A stretch of 64,000 nucleotides of DNA from Agrobacterium vitis (GTDB taxonomy: Bacteria; Pseudomonadota; Alphaproteobacteria; Rhizobiales; Rhizobiaceae): contig NZ_JACXXJ020000001.1 in the NCBI RefSeq assembly GCF_014926405.1, positions 123,328 through 187,327 of the forward strand, in the 5' to 3' direction. The notes beneath the pieces were generated by a model that ran no database searches, was not told where the DNA came from, and was given only the letters and a program-made list of their open reading frames with translations. This document shows positions 23,818 through 33,516 of the stretch, one piece after another (position 1 is the first letter of the stretch; every line of letters starts with the position of its first letter). A program made the position numbers and the translations under genes.

Positions 23818-23850
23818 GGGCCTCGGTTTTCCGATGGCCCTTTCTTTTTG
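23818..23850 (+). terminator. Rho-independent terminator
   Basis: GGGCCTCGG-TTTT-CCGATGGCCC followed by TTTCTTTTT on the rightward strand. It may end the membrane-protein transcript, whose stop is 206 bases earlier, or a short untranslated RNA starting after the A/T-rich repeat at 23689-23720. Confidence 0.7.
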
Positions 23851-23968
23851 CGACGCCGCTGTGGCGGCCCACTTGCCCTCGCGCAGCACGGCCACCCTAA
23901 GCGTTCTTCTGCCGGAAAAATCCATTCGCGGACAGGCTCGATCGTATAAGCGATCCGACATGTGTTCC

Positions 23969-24050
23969 TGTGGTCGAGGAACAGACAGCCGCCAGCCACA
24001 GTCTCGCGCGGGAAGCAGCGGCGCTGTTCGAATTGCTTGAACAGTTCACG
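23969..24050 (+). pseudogene. Methyl-accepting chemotaxis protein, C-terminal fragment
   Basis: In the rightward frame the residues VEEQTAASHSLAREAAAL and FELLEQF are the classic last 25 residues of rhizobial chemotaxis receptors. Nothing before about 23968 fits the receptor, so the rest of the gene was lost at a junction. The frame runs on into unrelated sequence. It is a marker of rearrangement. Confidence 0.6.
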
Positions 24051-24351
24051 TTCGATGATGTGAGCCGTACTCCTCTCCCTTCAAGCCGGGTTGTCAGGCA
24101 GCCCGTCCCCGCCACTCCGATGCGGGCCTGCTCGGGATCGGGGGCGTATGCCAACCCGCGGATCGGCCGCGCTTGCGACGAAAGAAGCCCATTGGGAAGA
24201 ATTCCAGTGGGTAGGTGGACCGAAACATCCCTTTTTGGGGGGCAAGGGGCAAGCTTAAGGAGCGAGATCCCGACATTGCCGTCCGGGCGCCCTCTTTTCG
24301 TTGGTTCGCTCCGGAGGATGCCTCGCCGCCAGCATTTCGGCTTGAGGGGTC

Positions 24352-27300
24352 TTAGTGAAAATTCCGCGCCTTCACCTTCAGCGTGTCAATATGAATGTCT
24401 CGGGTGAACATGTCCCGCGGGCGAGCGATCGGCTTCGGCTTGTCGCGCGGATCCGGCCCGCCACCATGGACAAACTCATCGCCTCTGCCCGCCGGTAGCT
24501 TGAACTCAGCATCACGGTCCGCCAGTGCGGATAGATCGCCCGACAAATCGAACAGCTGCTGCGCGACGAGATGCACCACCTCGCCTTCGCGCTGGATCCG
24601 ACCATTGATCGCCATCATGCTTGATCCAAGCACAACACGCCTGCGTTTCTCGAACAGCGATGGCCAGACGACGATATTGGCAGGGCCAGTCTCGTCCTCG
24701 ATAGTGATGAACATCACCCCTTTGGCAGATCCCGGTTTCTGGCGAACGAGAACGAGGCCGGCGGTAAAAACCGAACGGCCGTCGCGGCTGCTCATTGCCT
24801 CCTCACAGGTAATGATGTTGCGTGTCGCGAGATCTTTCCGCAGAAAGGCGATCGGATGCTGCCGTAGCGTCAATCCGGTATGGCTATAGTCCTCGATGAC
24901 GTTATGCCCGTCGGTCATATGGCGCAGCACGACCTCCGGCTCCTGCTGTTCGGCAATCGTCGCCATCTCGCGCTCGGCCGCGGCAGCAAACAAGGGCAGA
25001 GGTTCATCGCGCAGCGCCCTGATGGCCCAGAGCGCATCACGCCGTTCAAGCTTCAGGGACGGCCGGTAGGCATCGGCCTTGGCGAGCTGGACGAGCGCTT
25101 CGGTCGGAACACAGGACCGGCGCCACATGTCGTCGACAGATTGGAAATCGCTATTCATCCGGGCGGCAACGATCCGGGCCGCATCCGCGATGGCCAGCCC
25201 CTTCACTCGCCGGAAACCGAGGCGCACCGCGTGCCGATCGGTATTGCCGATGCGTTCAAGCGTGCAGTCCCACCGGGATCTATTGATGCAAACCGGCCGC
25301 ACCTCGACGCCGTGGGCTCTCGCGTCGCCGACAATCTGCGCCGGCGCGTAAAAACCCATCGGCTGCGAATTGATGAGCGCCGCGCAAAAGGCTTCCGGAT
25401 AATGGCATTTGATGTAGCTCGAGGCATAGGCGATCAGCGCGAACGAAGCCGCGTGGCTCTCCGGAAAACCATAGGAGCCAAAGCCTTCGAGCTGGGAGAA
25501 GGTCTTTTCGGCGAATTCCGGCGCGTAGCCGTTCCTCACCATGCCGGAGACGAGTTTGTCCTTGAACTGCGAGACGCCGCCGGTGAACTTGAAAGTCGCC
25601 ATCGACTTGCGCAGCTGGTCGGCTTCGCCACCGGTAAAGCCGGCGCAGACCATCGCGACCCGCATCGCCGACTCCTGAAACAGCGGCACGCCGAGCGTCT
25701 TGCCGAGCACCGCTTCCAGCTCCGGCGTCGGATATTCGACTGCCTCCTTGCCTTCTCGCCGGTGCAGATAGGGATGCACCATGTCCCCCTGGATCGGACC
25801 GGGCCGGACAATTGCGACTTGTACCACAAGGTCGTAGAAGGTCCGGGGTTTCAACCGCGGCAGCATCGCCATCTGCGCGCGGCTTTCTATCTGGAACGTG
25901 CCGAGCGTATCGGCCTTGCGGATCATCGCATAGGTCGCAGAATCCTCCTGCTCGATTTTCGAGAGATCAAGATCGCGGTCCTTGTGCTCGCGGATCAGAT
26001 CGAAGGCCTTGGCCATGCAGGTCAGCATTCCAAGCGCCAGGATGTCCACCTTCATGAATTTGAGGGCTTCGACGTCGTCCTTGTCCCACTCGATGATCTG
26101 GCGGTCCTTCATCGTCGCCGGTTCGATCGGCACGAGATCGTCGAGCCGATCATGAGTGAGGACAAAACCGCCGGGGTGTTGGCCGAGATGGCGCGGGGCG
26201 CCCATCAGTTGCTGTGCGAGCTTCAAAGTCAGCACAAGACGCCGGTCGTCTGGATTGAGATTGAGCTCGCGGACATTGCGATCGCAGACCTCTTCCGACC
26301 AGGACCACATGCCGGATGACAGCGCCTTGATCACGTCCTCCGGCAGGCCGAGCGCCTTGCCGACATCGCGGATCGCGCCGCGCGCCCGGTAGCGCGTCAC
26401 GGTGGCGCAGAGCGCTGCCTTTTCTCTGGTGTAGGTGCGGTAAATCCACTGGATCACCTCCTCGCGCCGCTCGTGCTCGAAATCGACATCGATGTCCGGC
26501 GGCTCGTCGCGCTCCTGGGATACAAAACGCTCGAACAGAAGGTCGTTGGTCGAGGGATCGATGCTGGTAATGCCGAGGATGTAGCAGACGGCACTGTTGG
26601 CGGCGGAGCCCCTCCCCTGGCAGAGAATGCCTTGAGACCGGGCATAACGCACGATCGAAAAGACGGTCAGAAAATACGGGGCGTATTTCATGGTACGGAT
26701 AAGATAGAGCTCGTGCCGCACGACCTTCAACACGTCGGGCGGTAGTCCCTCCGGATAGCGGTCGGGCACGCATTGCCAGACATAATGCTCCAGCGAGGCC
26801 TGAGCATCCTTGCCCGGCACGATCGCCTCCTCCGGATATTGGTAGGTGAGTTCCTCGAGCGAGAACGTGCAGCGACGGACGATCTCCATGGTTCGCGCGA
26901 GGGCTTGCCGGTATCGCGGAAACAACCGCTGCATTTCTTCGGGCGGCTTCAGGTAGCGATCGGCGTGGCGCTCGCGTTCGAAGCCGACTTCGTCGATCGT
27001 CGTGCGGGTTCGGATGCAGGTGACAATGTCCTGCAACTGCCGGCGGCCCGGCTCATGGAAGAGGACATCATTGGTGACGACCGACCGCACCTTGAACCGC
27101 GCCGCAAGATTGGAAATCTCATGCAGGCGCAATTGGTCGTTCTGCCGACGGCGCAGACAAAGCGACACATAGGCGCGATCACCAAACACCTCGGCCATCT
27201 TGCGCAGCTGGATCCCGCAGGTGTCATCCGGCAGGTCCGGCACCAGAATGCCGATCATGCCGTCATTGTATGCGACGACGTCGTCCCAGTGGAGGATACA

Positions 27301-27609
27301 GTTGTTCTTGCCGCCGCGCGACTTGCCGAGCGTGATGAGGCGGGTCAGCCGGGAATAGGCAGCCCGGTCGGTCGGGTAGACCAGCACCGACATGCCGTCG
27401 GCCAGATCAAGCCGGCAACCGACAACGAGGCGTAAGCCGGTGGCGCGCGATGCTTCAAGCGCCCGGACGATTCCGGCAAGCGAATTGCGATCGACAACGC
27501 CGAGGGCTTCGATGCCGAGAGCCTTCGCGGTCTCGAACAGTTCCTGCGCCGAGCTTGCACCGCGCAAGAACGAAAAATGGGTCGTGACCTGCAGCTCGGC
27601 ATAGCTCAT
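24352..27609 (-). CDS. dnaE2: Error-prone DNA polymerase III alpha subunit DnaE2
   Basis: A protein of 1,085 residues, normal for DnaE2/ImuC. The N-terminal PHP domain (about 1-210; starts [18 protein letters not shown]) is followed by the polymerase core, with acidic catalytic residues in [12 protein letters not shown], and then helix-hairpin-helix and OB domains. It carries out mutagenic translesion synthesis together with ImuA and ImuB. ATG at 27609 overlaps the imuB stop as ATGA, so translation is coupled. It is the last gene of the imuA-imuB-dnaE2 operon and is under a LexA-type box at 29852. Confidence 0.95.
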   Translation of the reverse strand: MSYAELQVTTHFSFLRGASSAQELFETAKALGIEALGVVDRNSLAGIVRALEASRATGLRLVVGCRLDLADGMSVLVYPTDRAAYSRLTRLITLGKSRGGKNNCILHWDDVVAYNDGMIGILVPDLPDDTCGIQLRKMAEVFGDRAYVSLCLRRRQNDQLRLHEISNLAARFKVRSVVTNDVLFHEPGRRQLQDIVTCIRTRTTIDEVGFERERHADRYLKPPEEMQRLFPRYRQALARTMEIVRRCTFSLEELTYQYPEEAIVPGKDAQASLEHYVWQCVPDRYPEGLPPDVLKVVRHELYLIRTMKYAPYFLTVFSIVRYARSQGILCQGRGSAANSAVCYILGITSIDPSTNDLLFERFVSQERDEPPDIDVDFEHERREEVIQWIYRTYTREKAALCATVTRYRARGAIRDVGKALGLPEDVIKALSSGMWSWSEEVCDRNVRELNLNPDDRRLVLTLKLAQQLMGAPRHLGQHPGGFVLTHDRLDDLVPIEPATMKDRQIIEWDKDDVEALKFMKVDILALGMLTCMAKAFDLIREHKDRDLDLSKIEQEDSATYAMIRKADTLGTFQIESRAQMAMLPRLKPRTFYDLVVQVAIVRPGPIQGDMVHPYLHRREGKEAVEYPTPELEAVLGKTLGVPLFQESAMRVAMVCAGFTGGEADQLRKSMATFKFTGGVSQFKDKLVSGMVRNGYAPEFAEKTFSQLEGFGSYGFPESHAASFALIAYASSYIKCHYPEAFCAALINSQPMGFYAPAQIVGDARAHGVEVRPVCINRSRWDCTLERIGNTDRHAVRLGFRRVKGLAIADAARIVAARMNSDFQSVDDMWRRSCVPTEALVQLAKADAYRPSLKLERRDALWAIRALRDEPLPLFAAAAEREMATIAEQQEPEVVLRHMTDGHNVIEDYSHTGLTLRQHPIAFLRKDLATRNIITCEEAMSSRDGRSVFTAGLVLVRQKPGSAKGVMFITIEDETGPANIVVWPSLFEKRRRVVLGSSMMAINGRIQREGEVVHLVAQQLFDLSGDLSALADRDAEFKLPAGRGDEFVHGGGPDPRDKPKPIARPRDMFTRDIHIDTLKVKARNFH

Positions 27610-29117
27610 GCGAAGATCCCGTGCACGAACCAGCGGTGACTTCCGGTTTCAGGATCGATGCCATCACCGGAGCGAAACACCCAGAGACGCTCGCCGGCCT
27701 CGTCTTCGATGACGAAATAGTCCCGCACCGCCTCCATCTCCGCGTCGCGCTGCCACCACTCGCCAAAGATCCGCTCGGGCCCATCGGCCCGCTTGACCTT
27801 CCGCCGCTTGCCGCGCCAGGTGATCGAAACCGGCGGGCGGTCCGGTAGCAAGGCGATTGCCTCGATCAGCTCCGGACGGGCCAGCAGCCGGACCGGCCGG
27901 CGCCAATGGCTGACCCAGGTAACCTCGACCGGATCGGCAGCAGGACTGATGCGCTGGACGGAGCGCTCTGGAACGTCGGAGGCAACCGGTGCCACCCGAT
28001 AGACGCGCTGCCCGCGGTTGCCGTAGATATCGATCAGCGGCGTCACGTCCTTCACTTCCTCCTCGACCAGCGAGGAAGATTTCTGGCGCTCCTCCAGGGG
28101 CTCAGCCATCACCGCGACCAGAGTGAGCTTTTCGATCCCGAAGCCCGGCTCGATCTTCTCCGTCCGGTCGCGAAACAGCTTCGTCAGCCAGGCGACGTCG
28201 CGCACCGGCTTCACGGTGCCAGCGCGGATCGCCTGCCGTGTGCCATCGACCTTGTCGACGATCAGGTCGGCGCGCCGGACACCAAGGCCGCGCCTTTGCA
28301 GCTCCTCGATCAGTTGCACGACCAGCCGGCCGACATATTTGTTGATGGTTTCGGCAGCACCGATCGGTTCGGCGAAGGCGCGGCTCACCTCGATGAGCTC
28401 GGCGGTGCGGATCGGATCGATCGGTTCGCAGGCGCGGCCAAACATCTGGTCCAGCCGCCGGCCAATCTCCGGGCCGAAACGAAGGGTCAGCGGCGCGCGC
28501 GGCGTGTTGGCCAATTCGCCGACGGTCTGGAAGCCAAGCGTGCGCAGATCACTGACGACTTTCCCGGGAAGGCGCAGCAACGATATCGGCAGCTTCTCGA
28601 CGGCGCGGACGGTCTCACCTGAAGGCACTATGACCGTTTCGCGGCTGATGGCACGGGCGCAGGCGTGTGCTGCACCCCAGGTGTCGGCGATCGCGACCCG
28701 GGGAGTGAGTTTCCTTGCCAGGAACTGATTGGCGATCTTCGTCACCATCGGCAGCTCTCCGCCCTGCAAGTGATCGGCACCCTCTGTGTCCATGACGATG
28801 CCGTCGATCCCATCGACCGCGACGATCGGGGAATAAAGCGTCAGCGCCCAGAGGGTGATGCGTTCGAGTGCTGCGGCATCCATAGCAGGATCCGCATCGA
28901 CCAGCATCAGGCCGCGAAACAGCGCCTGTGCTTTCGCAGCCGGCATGCCGACATGAACGCCGGCTTGTCTGGCGGCTGCGTCGGCCGCCGATACCCAGCG
29001 TTTCGAGCCGCTCCTGGCGATCACCGCGATCGCCTGTTCAGGCGGAATGGATGGATCGGCGCGACGAATGCGATCCGTCGGCAGATCCGGAAGATAGATC
29101 GAGACAACCCTTGTCAT
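27606..29117 (-). CDS. imuB: ImuB, Y-family polymerase-like scaffold of the mutasome
   Basis: A protein of 503 residues of the DinB/UmuC-like ImuB group, beginning [17 protein letters not shown]. The region equivalent to the polymerase active site ([14 protein letters not shown]) lacks the usual SxDE pair, as expected for ImuB, which is catalytically inactive but bridges DnaE2, ImuA and the beta clamp. C-terminal part contains [24 protein letters not shown]. The start overlaps imuA by about 80 bases, and the stop overlaps dnaE2. Confidence 0.93.
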   Translation of the reverse strand: MTRVVSIYLPDLPTDRIRRADPSIPPEQAIAVIARSGSKRWVSAADAAARQAGVHVGMPAAKAQALFRGLMLVDADPAMDAAALERITLWALTLYSPIVAVDGIDGIVMDTEGADHLQGGELPMVTKIANQFLARKLTPRVAIADTWGAAHACARAISRETVIVPSGETVRAVEKLPISLLRLPGKVVSDLRTLGFQTVGELANTPRAPLTLRFGPEIGRRLDQMFGRACEPIDPIRTAELIEVSRAFAEPIGAAETINKYVGRLVVQLIEELQRRGLGVRRADLIVDKVDGTRQAIRAGTVKPVRDVAWLTKLFRDRTEKIEPGFGIEKLTLVAVMAEPLEERQKSSSLVEEEVKDVTPLIDIYGNRGQRVYRVAPVASDVPERSVQRISPAADPVEVTWVSHWRRPVRLLARPELIEAIALLPDRPPVSITWRGKRRKVKRADGPERIFGEWWQRDAEMEAVRDYFVIEDEAGERLWVFRSGDGIDPETGSHRWFVHGIFA

Positions 29118-29790
29118 CGCACGCCCTCACGAGAAACTCAGCACATTCACCCGCTTTCACGCGCATCAATTCCAGCAACCATTGGGCTCTCCCCACACCC
29201 GGCACTGGCAAATCCTCCGATGGCATCACGCTCACCCGCCACCGCGTGGTCGACGCCGTCGGCTGCCCGAAATCATTGGCCTCTGTCTGCCGCCTCCAAC
29301 GACGCACAGCCAATGCCAGTGTCCCCGTGCGCTCGGCCGCCAGCTGCAGGCGGCGCGAGCTGACCATCGGCAGGCGAACGAGTTCACCGACGACGGCGCC
29401 GAGCCCACCAAAGGACAGCCCCTCCTCCATATTGGCGAGCACGTCTTCCTCCGTGTCGGACTCGACGAAGATTATCCGGTCGTGATGCAGTCCGACCTGC
29501 GCAAGCGCGGGGAAAAACAGATCTGGTCGCGTCAGACACCACACGATCGGCCCCTTCGTCCGTGCCGCTATGCCGGCTGCAAAAAGAGCAGCGGCCGCAC
29601 CATCGACGGTGCCCGATCCACCACCGGCAAATTCGTGAAGCGCGCCATGAGCAAGGCCGCCGCCAGGCAGAACCGCATCCATCTCCGGCACGCCAAATGG
29701 CAACCAACCGGCTTTTTTCGCCGTGCTGGTTTCGAGCGATGCAATACGCTCCCGCAGATCGCAGATTACCCTTTCGCGGGCAGCAGTCAT
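29038..29790 (-). CDS. imuA: ImuA, RecA/SulA-like mutasome protein
   Basis: A protein of 250 residues with the RecA-like core in reduced form: GALHEFAGGGSGTVDGAAAAL as a degenerate Walker A region, then IVWCLTRPDLFFPALAQVGL, and RIIFVESDTEEDVLANMEEGL. ImuA recruits ImuB and DnaE2 in damage-induced mutagenesis. It is the first gene of the operon; the LexA-type box lies 62 bases upstream of the start. Confidence 0.92.
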   Translation of the reverse strand: MTAARERVICDLRERIASLETSTAKKAGWLPFGVPEMDAVLPGGGLAHGALHEFAGGGSGTVDGAAAALFAAGIAARTKGPIVWCLTRPDLFFPALAQVGLHHDRIIFVESDTEEDVLANMEEGLSFGGLGAVVGELVRLPMVSSRRLQLAAERTGTLALAVRRWRRQTEANDFGQPTASTTRWRVSVMPSEDLPVPGVGRAQWLLELMRVKAGECAEFLVRACDDKGCLDLSSGSADGSHSSRRSIHSA

Positions 29791-29851
29791 TGTTCACGGC
29801 TCCCTTCAAGGTCGTGTTGGCAGGGCGACTTCATGTCGTGCAAATGTCAAT

Positions 29852-29866
29852 GTTCTGTTTTTGTTC
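29852..29866. promoter_or_regulatory. LexA (SOS) box of alphaproteobacterial type
   Basis: GTTC-TGTTTTT-GTTC exactly matches the alphaproteobacterial LexA operator GTTC-N7-GTTC. It lies 62 bases upstream of imuA. A second, imperfect site, GAAC-N7-GTTC at 29916-29930, and the palindrome TGTTCCGAACA at 29910-29920 lie between imuA and the divergent ligase gene. SOS induction of the imuABC operon is the normal rule in these bacteria; control of the ligase is inference. Confidence 0.85.
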
Positions 29867-30073
29867 CCATATGAGAAAGGAGTCAAGGCGGCAAAAAACG
29901 TACGAGTATTGTTCCGAACATTAGAAGTTCGAGATTCTTCATGAGAATCAGGTGAATAGCTGCGACCAAGAAATTTCGCTGGCTTCTACAGTCTTATGTC
30001 CTGATCGGTGAATAGCGGGGACAATATAGGGATAGTCACAGTATTATTAAGGTTTTTCTGATGAACTGGCCGG

Positions 30074-31135
30074 ATGACGAGGCCTCCGAGATCAAAACCC
30101 CTCCTGCGCGACACCGAGCCGCCAATCCGCTCAAAGCCGCGCAGGAAGCGTAATCCAGCTCAACCACAGCTCCTCTTCGATCCCATACCTGATCGCGTCG
30201 AGCCGGCGCTGGCCCTATTGAAGGCTAAGCCTCCCACCGGAAACGAATGGAGTTGGGAGCTGAAATGGGATGGCTATCGCCTTGCGGTCCATATCGAGCC
30301 CCAGCGGATCCGGATCCTTACCCGCGGCGGCCACGACTGGACACATCGGTTTCCGGCCATAGAGCAGGCCGCCCGAGCGCTGGGGCCGGCGACGATGATC
30401 ATCGATGGGGAAGCCGTCGTGCTCGACGATGAGGGGCGGCCGGATTTCGGGCTGCTGCAGCAATCGCTGGGTGCATCCGGCAAACAAGCTGGCAAGCGCG
30501 CCTCCCACGCCGTCCTATACGCTTTCGATCTTGTTTATCTGGATGGGCACGATCTGCGCGGTGTTGAATACCGTTCGCGCCGACACCTTCTCGAGGACAC
30601 GATAAACGGCCCAACGAATGAAGCCAGCGCCATTCGGATATCAGAAACACTCGATGCCGAGCCAGCTGTCCTGCTTGAGCATGTCTGCCGCCTCGGCCTG
30701 GAAGGCATCGTCGGCAAGCGCCTCGATCAGCCCTATCGTTCGGGCAGGACCGGGGATTGGGTGAAAGTCAAATGCGTACAGAGCGAAGCGTTCTTCATCG
30801 TCGGCTATGAGAGGTCGACGGCATCCCCTGCCGGCTTCGGCTCGTTAGCGCTTGCCGCCTACCGCGATGGCGATCTCGTCCACGTCGGAAGCGTCGGCAC
30901 GGGCTTCAAGGGAGCCGAGATCATCCGGTTGCGGAAGATGCTGGACACGCTGCGATGGAAGCGAAAGCAGCCGCCCCTGCCCCATTCCGGAACTGCCGAC
31001 ATTGTCTGGGTCCAGCCTACCCTGATCGCCGAGATCGAGTTTCGCGCCTGGACATCGGACGGGAAACTCCGTCATCCGTCGTACAAGGGCCTGCGGGAAC
31101 GGCAAGACAATGCCGACGTTTACCAGCTCGACTAG
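30074..31135 (+). CDS. ATP-dependent DNA ligase (LigD ligase-domain type)
   Basis: A protein of 353 residues: a nucleotidyl-transferase domain with the adenylation motif ELKWDGYR (lysine about 64), IDGEAVVLDDEG, LEGIVGKRLDQPYRSGRTGDWVKVK (motifs IV-V), and an OB-fold domain (RHPSYKGLRERQD at the end). Fits the stand-alone ligase domain of bacterial NHEJ LigD; no polymerase, phosphoesterase or Ku gene is in the window. Divergent from the imuA operon and probably SOS-linked. Confidence 0.9.
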   Translation: MTRPPRSKPLLRDTEPPIRSKPRRKRNPAQPQLLFDPIPDRVEPALALLKAKPPTGNEWSWELKWDGYRLAVHIEPQRIRILTRGGHDWTHRFPAIEQAARALGPATMIIDGEAVVLDDEGRPDFGLLQQSLGASGKQAGKRASHAVLYAFDLVYLDGHDLRGVEYRSRRHLLEDTINGPTNEASAIRISETLDAEPAVLLEHVCRLGLEGIVGKRLDQPYRSGRTGDWVKVKCVQSEAFFIVGYERSTASPAGFGSLALAAYRDGDLVHVGSVGTGFKGAEIIRLRKMLDTLRWKRKQPPLPHSGTADIVWVQPTLIAEIEFRAWTSDGKLRHPSYKGLRERQDNADVYQLD

Positions 31136-31191
31136 CGAAACAAGCGACATGCGCTAGAGTAGCCGTATTTGGTCGAAGCGGAGGGGGTCGC

Positions 31192-31953
31192 ATGTGTAAT
31201 CTCTATCGGATGGAGGACAAGGACTGGGTTTCAAAATGGGCTCAGGACGCCGAGAGCCTCATCAACCTCATGCCAGCCTATCAAATGAACCCCGATCAGA
31301 TGGGACCGATTGTCCGCAACTCCGCTGATGGAAGGAGACAATTGGCACATGCGCGTTGGGGTCTTCCCTCGCCGCGGTTCACCTTGGAAAAGGCCGCCAA
31401 AGCCAAGGCCGAAAAACTGAAAGCCAAAGGGAAGCCCGCCGATCTTGAAGAGCTCATCCGCATGGAGGCGGACCGCGGCACGACCAACGTCCGCAAGCTC
31501 ACCTTCCCACACTGGAAACGATGGTTTGGTGTCGAGCACCGATGCCTCGTCCCGGTCACCAGCTTCGCCGAACCCGATCCCGCCAGCCAGCAACCCGGCG
31601 GGAACGTGCCGAACGCCTGGTTTGCGCGCGACGAGGAAAAGTCGCTGATGTTCTTCGCCGGCATCCATGTCCCGCAATGGCAGAGCGTCCGGAAGGTGAA
31701 GGATGGGCCGACGACCGACGACCTCTATGGGTTTTTGACCACTGATCCCAACAATCTCGTGAAGCCGATCCATGAGAAGGCGATGCCTGTTCTTCTCCTG
31801 ACCGAAGAGGAGACCGAGGTGTGGATGCAGGCGCCATGGGACGAAGCCAAAGAACTGGCACGACCTTTGCCAGATGATGCGTTGATCATTTCGTCGCGCG
31901 AACCGTACGGATCCACGATCGTGTCCAAATCCGGAGAGCCCATTGGGAAATGA
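31192..31953 (+). CDS. SRAP-domain protein (YedK/HMCES-like)
   Basis: A protein of 253 residues. Catalytic Cys2 in MCNLYRM, then ARWGLPSPRF, LVPVTSFAEPD (Glu at the active site) and the final HEKAMPVLL histidine region. SRAP proteins bind abasic sites in single-stranded DNA through a Cys2 DNA-protein crosslink. ATG at 31192 exposes Cys2 and is preferred over longer frames that run through the ligase gene. Together with the ligase and the imuABC operon it forms a DNA-damage block. Confidence 0.9.
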   Translation: MCNLYRMEDKDWVSKWAQDAESLINLMPAYQMNPDQMGPIVRNSADGRRQLAHARWGLPSPRFTLEKAAKAKAEKLKAKGKPADLEELIRMEADRGTTNVRKLTFPHWKRWFGVEHRCLVPVTSFAEPDPASQQPGGNVPNAWFARDEEKSLMFFAGIHVPQWQSVRKVKDGPTTDDLYGFLTTDPNNLVKPIHEKAMPVLLLTEEETEVWMQAPWDEAKELARPLPDDALIISSREPYGSTIVSKSGEPIGK

Positions 31954-31964
31954 TCGCGCCAGGA

Positions 31965-32306
31965 TCATGCTCCGTGGTGGAACAGTACGGAGATCGTCTT
32001 ATCACGACGCATATCAACGACAATTTTGGCGCAACCGATGATCATCTTCTGCCCTTCGATGGGCGGATCGACTGGGAAGCCGTTACACGCGCAATCGCGG
32101 CAACAAAATACGAAGCACCGCTCAATCTGGAAACCCACATAGACCGATATGGCATGGCCGAGGGGCATTTTATCAGCGAGCGCACAAAGTTGCCGTTCGA
32201 CTTGAAGAACAGATTTCGGCCTATCGAGGCATGCCTCGCAATGATCGACAAGCTGGGCAAGTCCGCGGTGTCTTGTGACGCTGTCCTCCGGCGAACGGCA
32301 TCGTGA
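31965..32306 (+). pseudogene. Sugar-phosphate isomerase/epimerase (TIM barrel), C-terminal fragment
   Basis: Residues YGDRLITTHINDNFG, LLPFDGRIDWEAV and RPIEACLAMIDKLG are typical of the last third of xylose-isomerase-like TIM-barrel proteins (about 280 residues). Only about 110 residues remain, and the frame opens inside the end of the SRAP gene. It probably belonged to a sugar or polyol operon together with the RpiR-type gene that follows. The junction near 31955-31970 marks the border between the repair block and the transport block. Confidence 0.6.
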
Positions 32307-32395
32307 GGGGATGCGAAACATTCCTGCTGCTGGAATTCGTTCCCTGTTCGGGCTAGTTATGGCGCTCAGCCCTTCGAGGAACCCAGGAACGGATA

Positions 32396-33250
32396 GTGGA
32401 ATATCATATGCTTGAAGTGCAGCAGAGACAAAATCTCAGCGCCGCGGCTACTCGACTCCTGGACTATATCGAGCGACATCCCAATGCCGTGCTCGTCAGT
32501 TCTGCTCTCGAGCTAGCTGCGAAGATTGACGCATCCGACGCCACCGTTATCCGATCAATCCAGACGCTTGGCTTCGATGGGCTACCTCACCTCAAGACCG
32601 TGATCGCAGAGAAACTCGACGAGGGTGCCCGTACACCGGTAGAAAAGGTGGGCGTGACCGTGAGTGAGTTGACACAGGATGGAAGCCGGCCTCCGCTCCA
32701 AATGGTGGTCGAGGCCTATGCCAGGACACTGGAGAGACTGTCGCGACCGGCATTGCCAGAGCAGTTTCAGTCTGCGGCGCACCTCCTGAACGATGCCAGC
32801 CGGATCGGCCTCCATGGCGGCGGGCCGCTTTCCCGTCTGGCGCAGCAGACCGCAACGCATCTTGGCCGAATAGGCCGTGCGAATTTCGTGATGGAGGGTA
32901 CCGGCCACGCCTTCGCCGACGCACTGCTCGGCCTGCAGCCGGGCGATGCTGTAATCCTCCTTGCCTACGGCAAAGTTCACAAGGAAAGCCTTCTCATCAA
33001 GGAGGAGCTTCAACGTATCGGTGGAATGCTCGTCGTCATTACCGACAACCCGACTGGTCGCCTCGCGGTCGGTGCTCAGTCCGTTCTGGAAGTACCACGA
33101 ACCGAGGTCGGCAATATGACGTTCTATGGAACGATCCTGCTCGCCCTTGAGACCCTTGTCCTGTCTCTTACCCAGCTTGGCCCGGACCAGGCCATGGAGA
33201 CGGCGCGCCGACTTCGCGATTTCCGCAGTGAACTGGATCGCAGAACCTGA
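32396..33250 (+). CDS. MurR/RpiR-family transcriptional regulator
   Basis: A protein of 284 residues with an N-terminal RpiR-type helix-turn-helix (about 10-80: LSAAATRLLDYIERHP..., LELAAKIDASDATVIRSI) and a C-terminal SIS domain (about 125-260: RIGLHGGGPLSRLAQQ, VILLAYGKVHKESLLIKEE). SIS domains bind phosphosugars. It lies before an ABC importer operon, its likely target; dyads upstream of the importer and of the exporter gene could be its sites. The start may be GTG at 32396 or ATG at 32408; AGGAAC supports the former. Confidence 0.87.
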   Translation: MEYHMLEVQQRQNLSAAATRLLDYIERHPNAVLVSSALELAAKIDASDATVIRSIQTLGFDGLPHLKTVIAEKLDEGARTPVEKVGVTVSELTQDGSRPPLQMVVEAYARTLERLSRPALPEQFQSAAHLLNDASRIGLHGGGPLSRLAQQTATHLGRIGRANFVMEGTGHAFADALLGLQPGDAVILLAYGKVHKESLLIKEELQRIGGMLVVITDNPTGRLAVGAQSVLEVPRTEVGNMTFYGTILLALETLVLSLTQLGPDQAMETARRLRDFRSELDRRT

Positions 33251-33390
33251 AAGCCAGACGCTGCGTCGTCAACACTACGCCAATGATGATCAGGGAAGAC
33301 CAACAATGACGCCAACGGCCGAAAAGCCGACTGGCCCAAGGAGATCAGCCGATATTTAAACTTGATCGTTATTATCATGAATGGTAACAG

Positions 33391-33409
33391 CTACTACGCT
33401 GTGTAGTGG
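33391..33409. promoter_or_regulatory. Operator-like dyad upstream of the importer operon
   Basis: CTACTAC-GCTGT-GTAGTGG, six of seven bases paired, lies 108 bases before the binding-protein start in an A/T-rich stretch. A related set of GTAG/CTAC half-sites lies before the exporter gene at 38364-38398. RpiR control is plausible. Confidence 0.4.
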
Positions 33410-33516
33410 CTGGGTTCCGGAACACGACGCCATTCCACGGGCAGCGACGCGCCGGACAGGCTGGGGCTTCGTCCGGGCATGGTCGTCATGTCGAGTTTAA
33501 CCCGAGGAGCCTATTC

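Larger units (their letters stand above)
23613..24351. other. Intergenic region of mixed remnants
   Basis: 739 bases with no intact gene. It holds a repeated A/T-rich element (23689-23720), a rightward terminator (23818-23850) and the C-terminal fragment of a chemotaxis receptor (from 23969). Nothing else could be supported up to the dnaE2 stop codon. Confidence 0.5.

Noticed and set aside
24880-26319. 479-residue rightward frame opposite dnaE2
   Set aside because: Antisense shadow of a well-supported polymerase gene, with no recognisable domain.
29910-29930. Second LexA box upstream of the ligase
   Set aside because: GAAC-N7-GTTC is not the consensus direct repeat; mentioned in the LexA entry but not called as a separate site.
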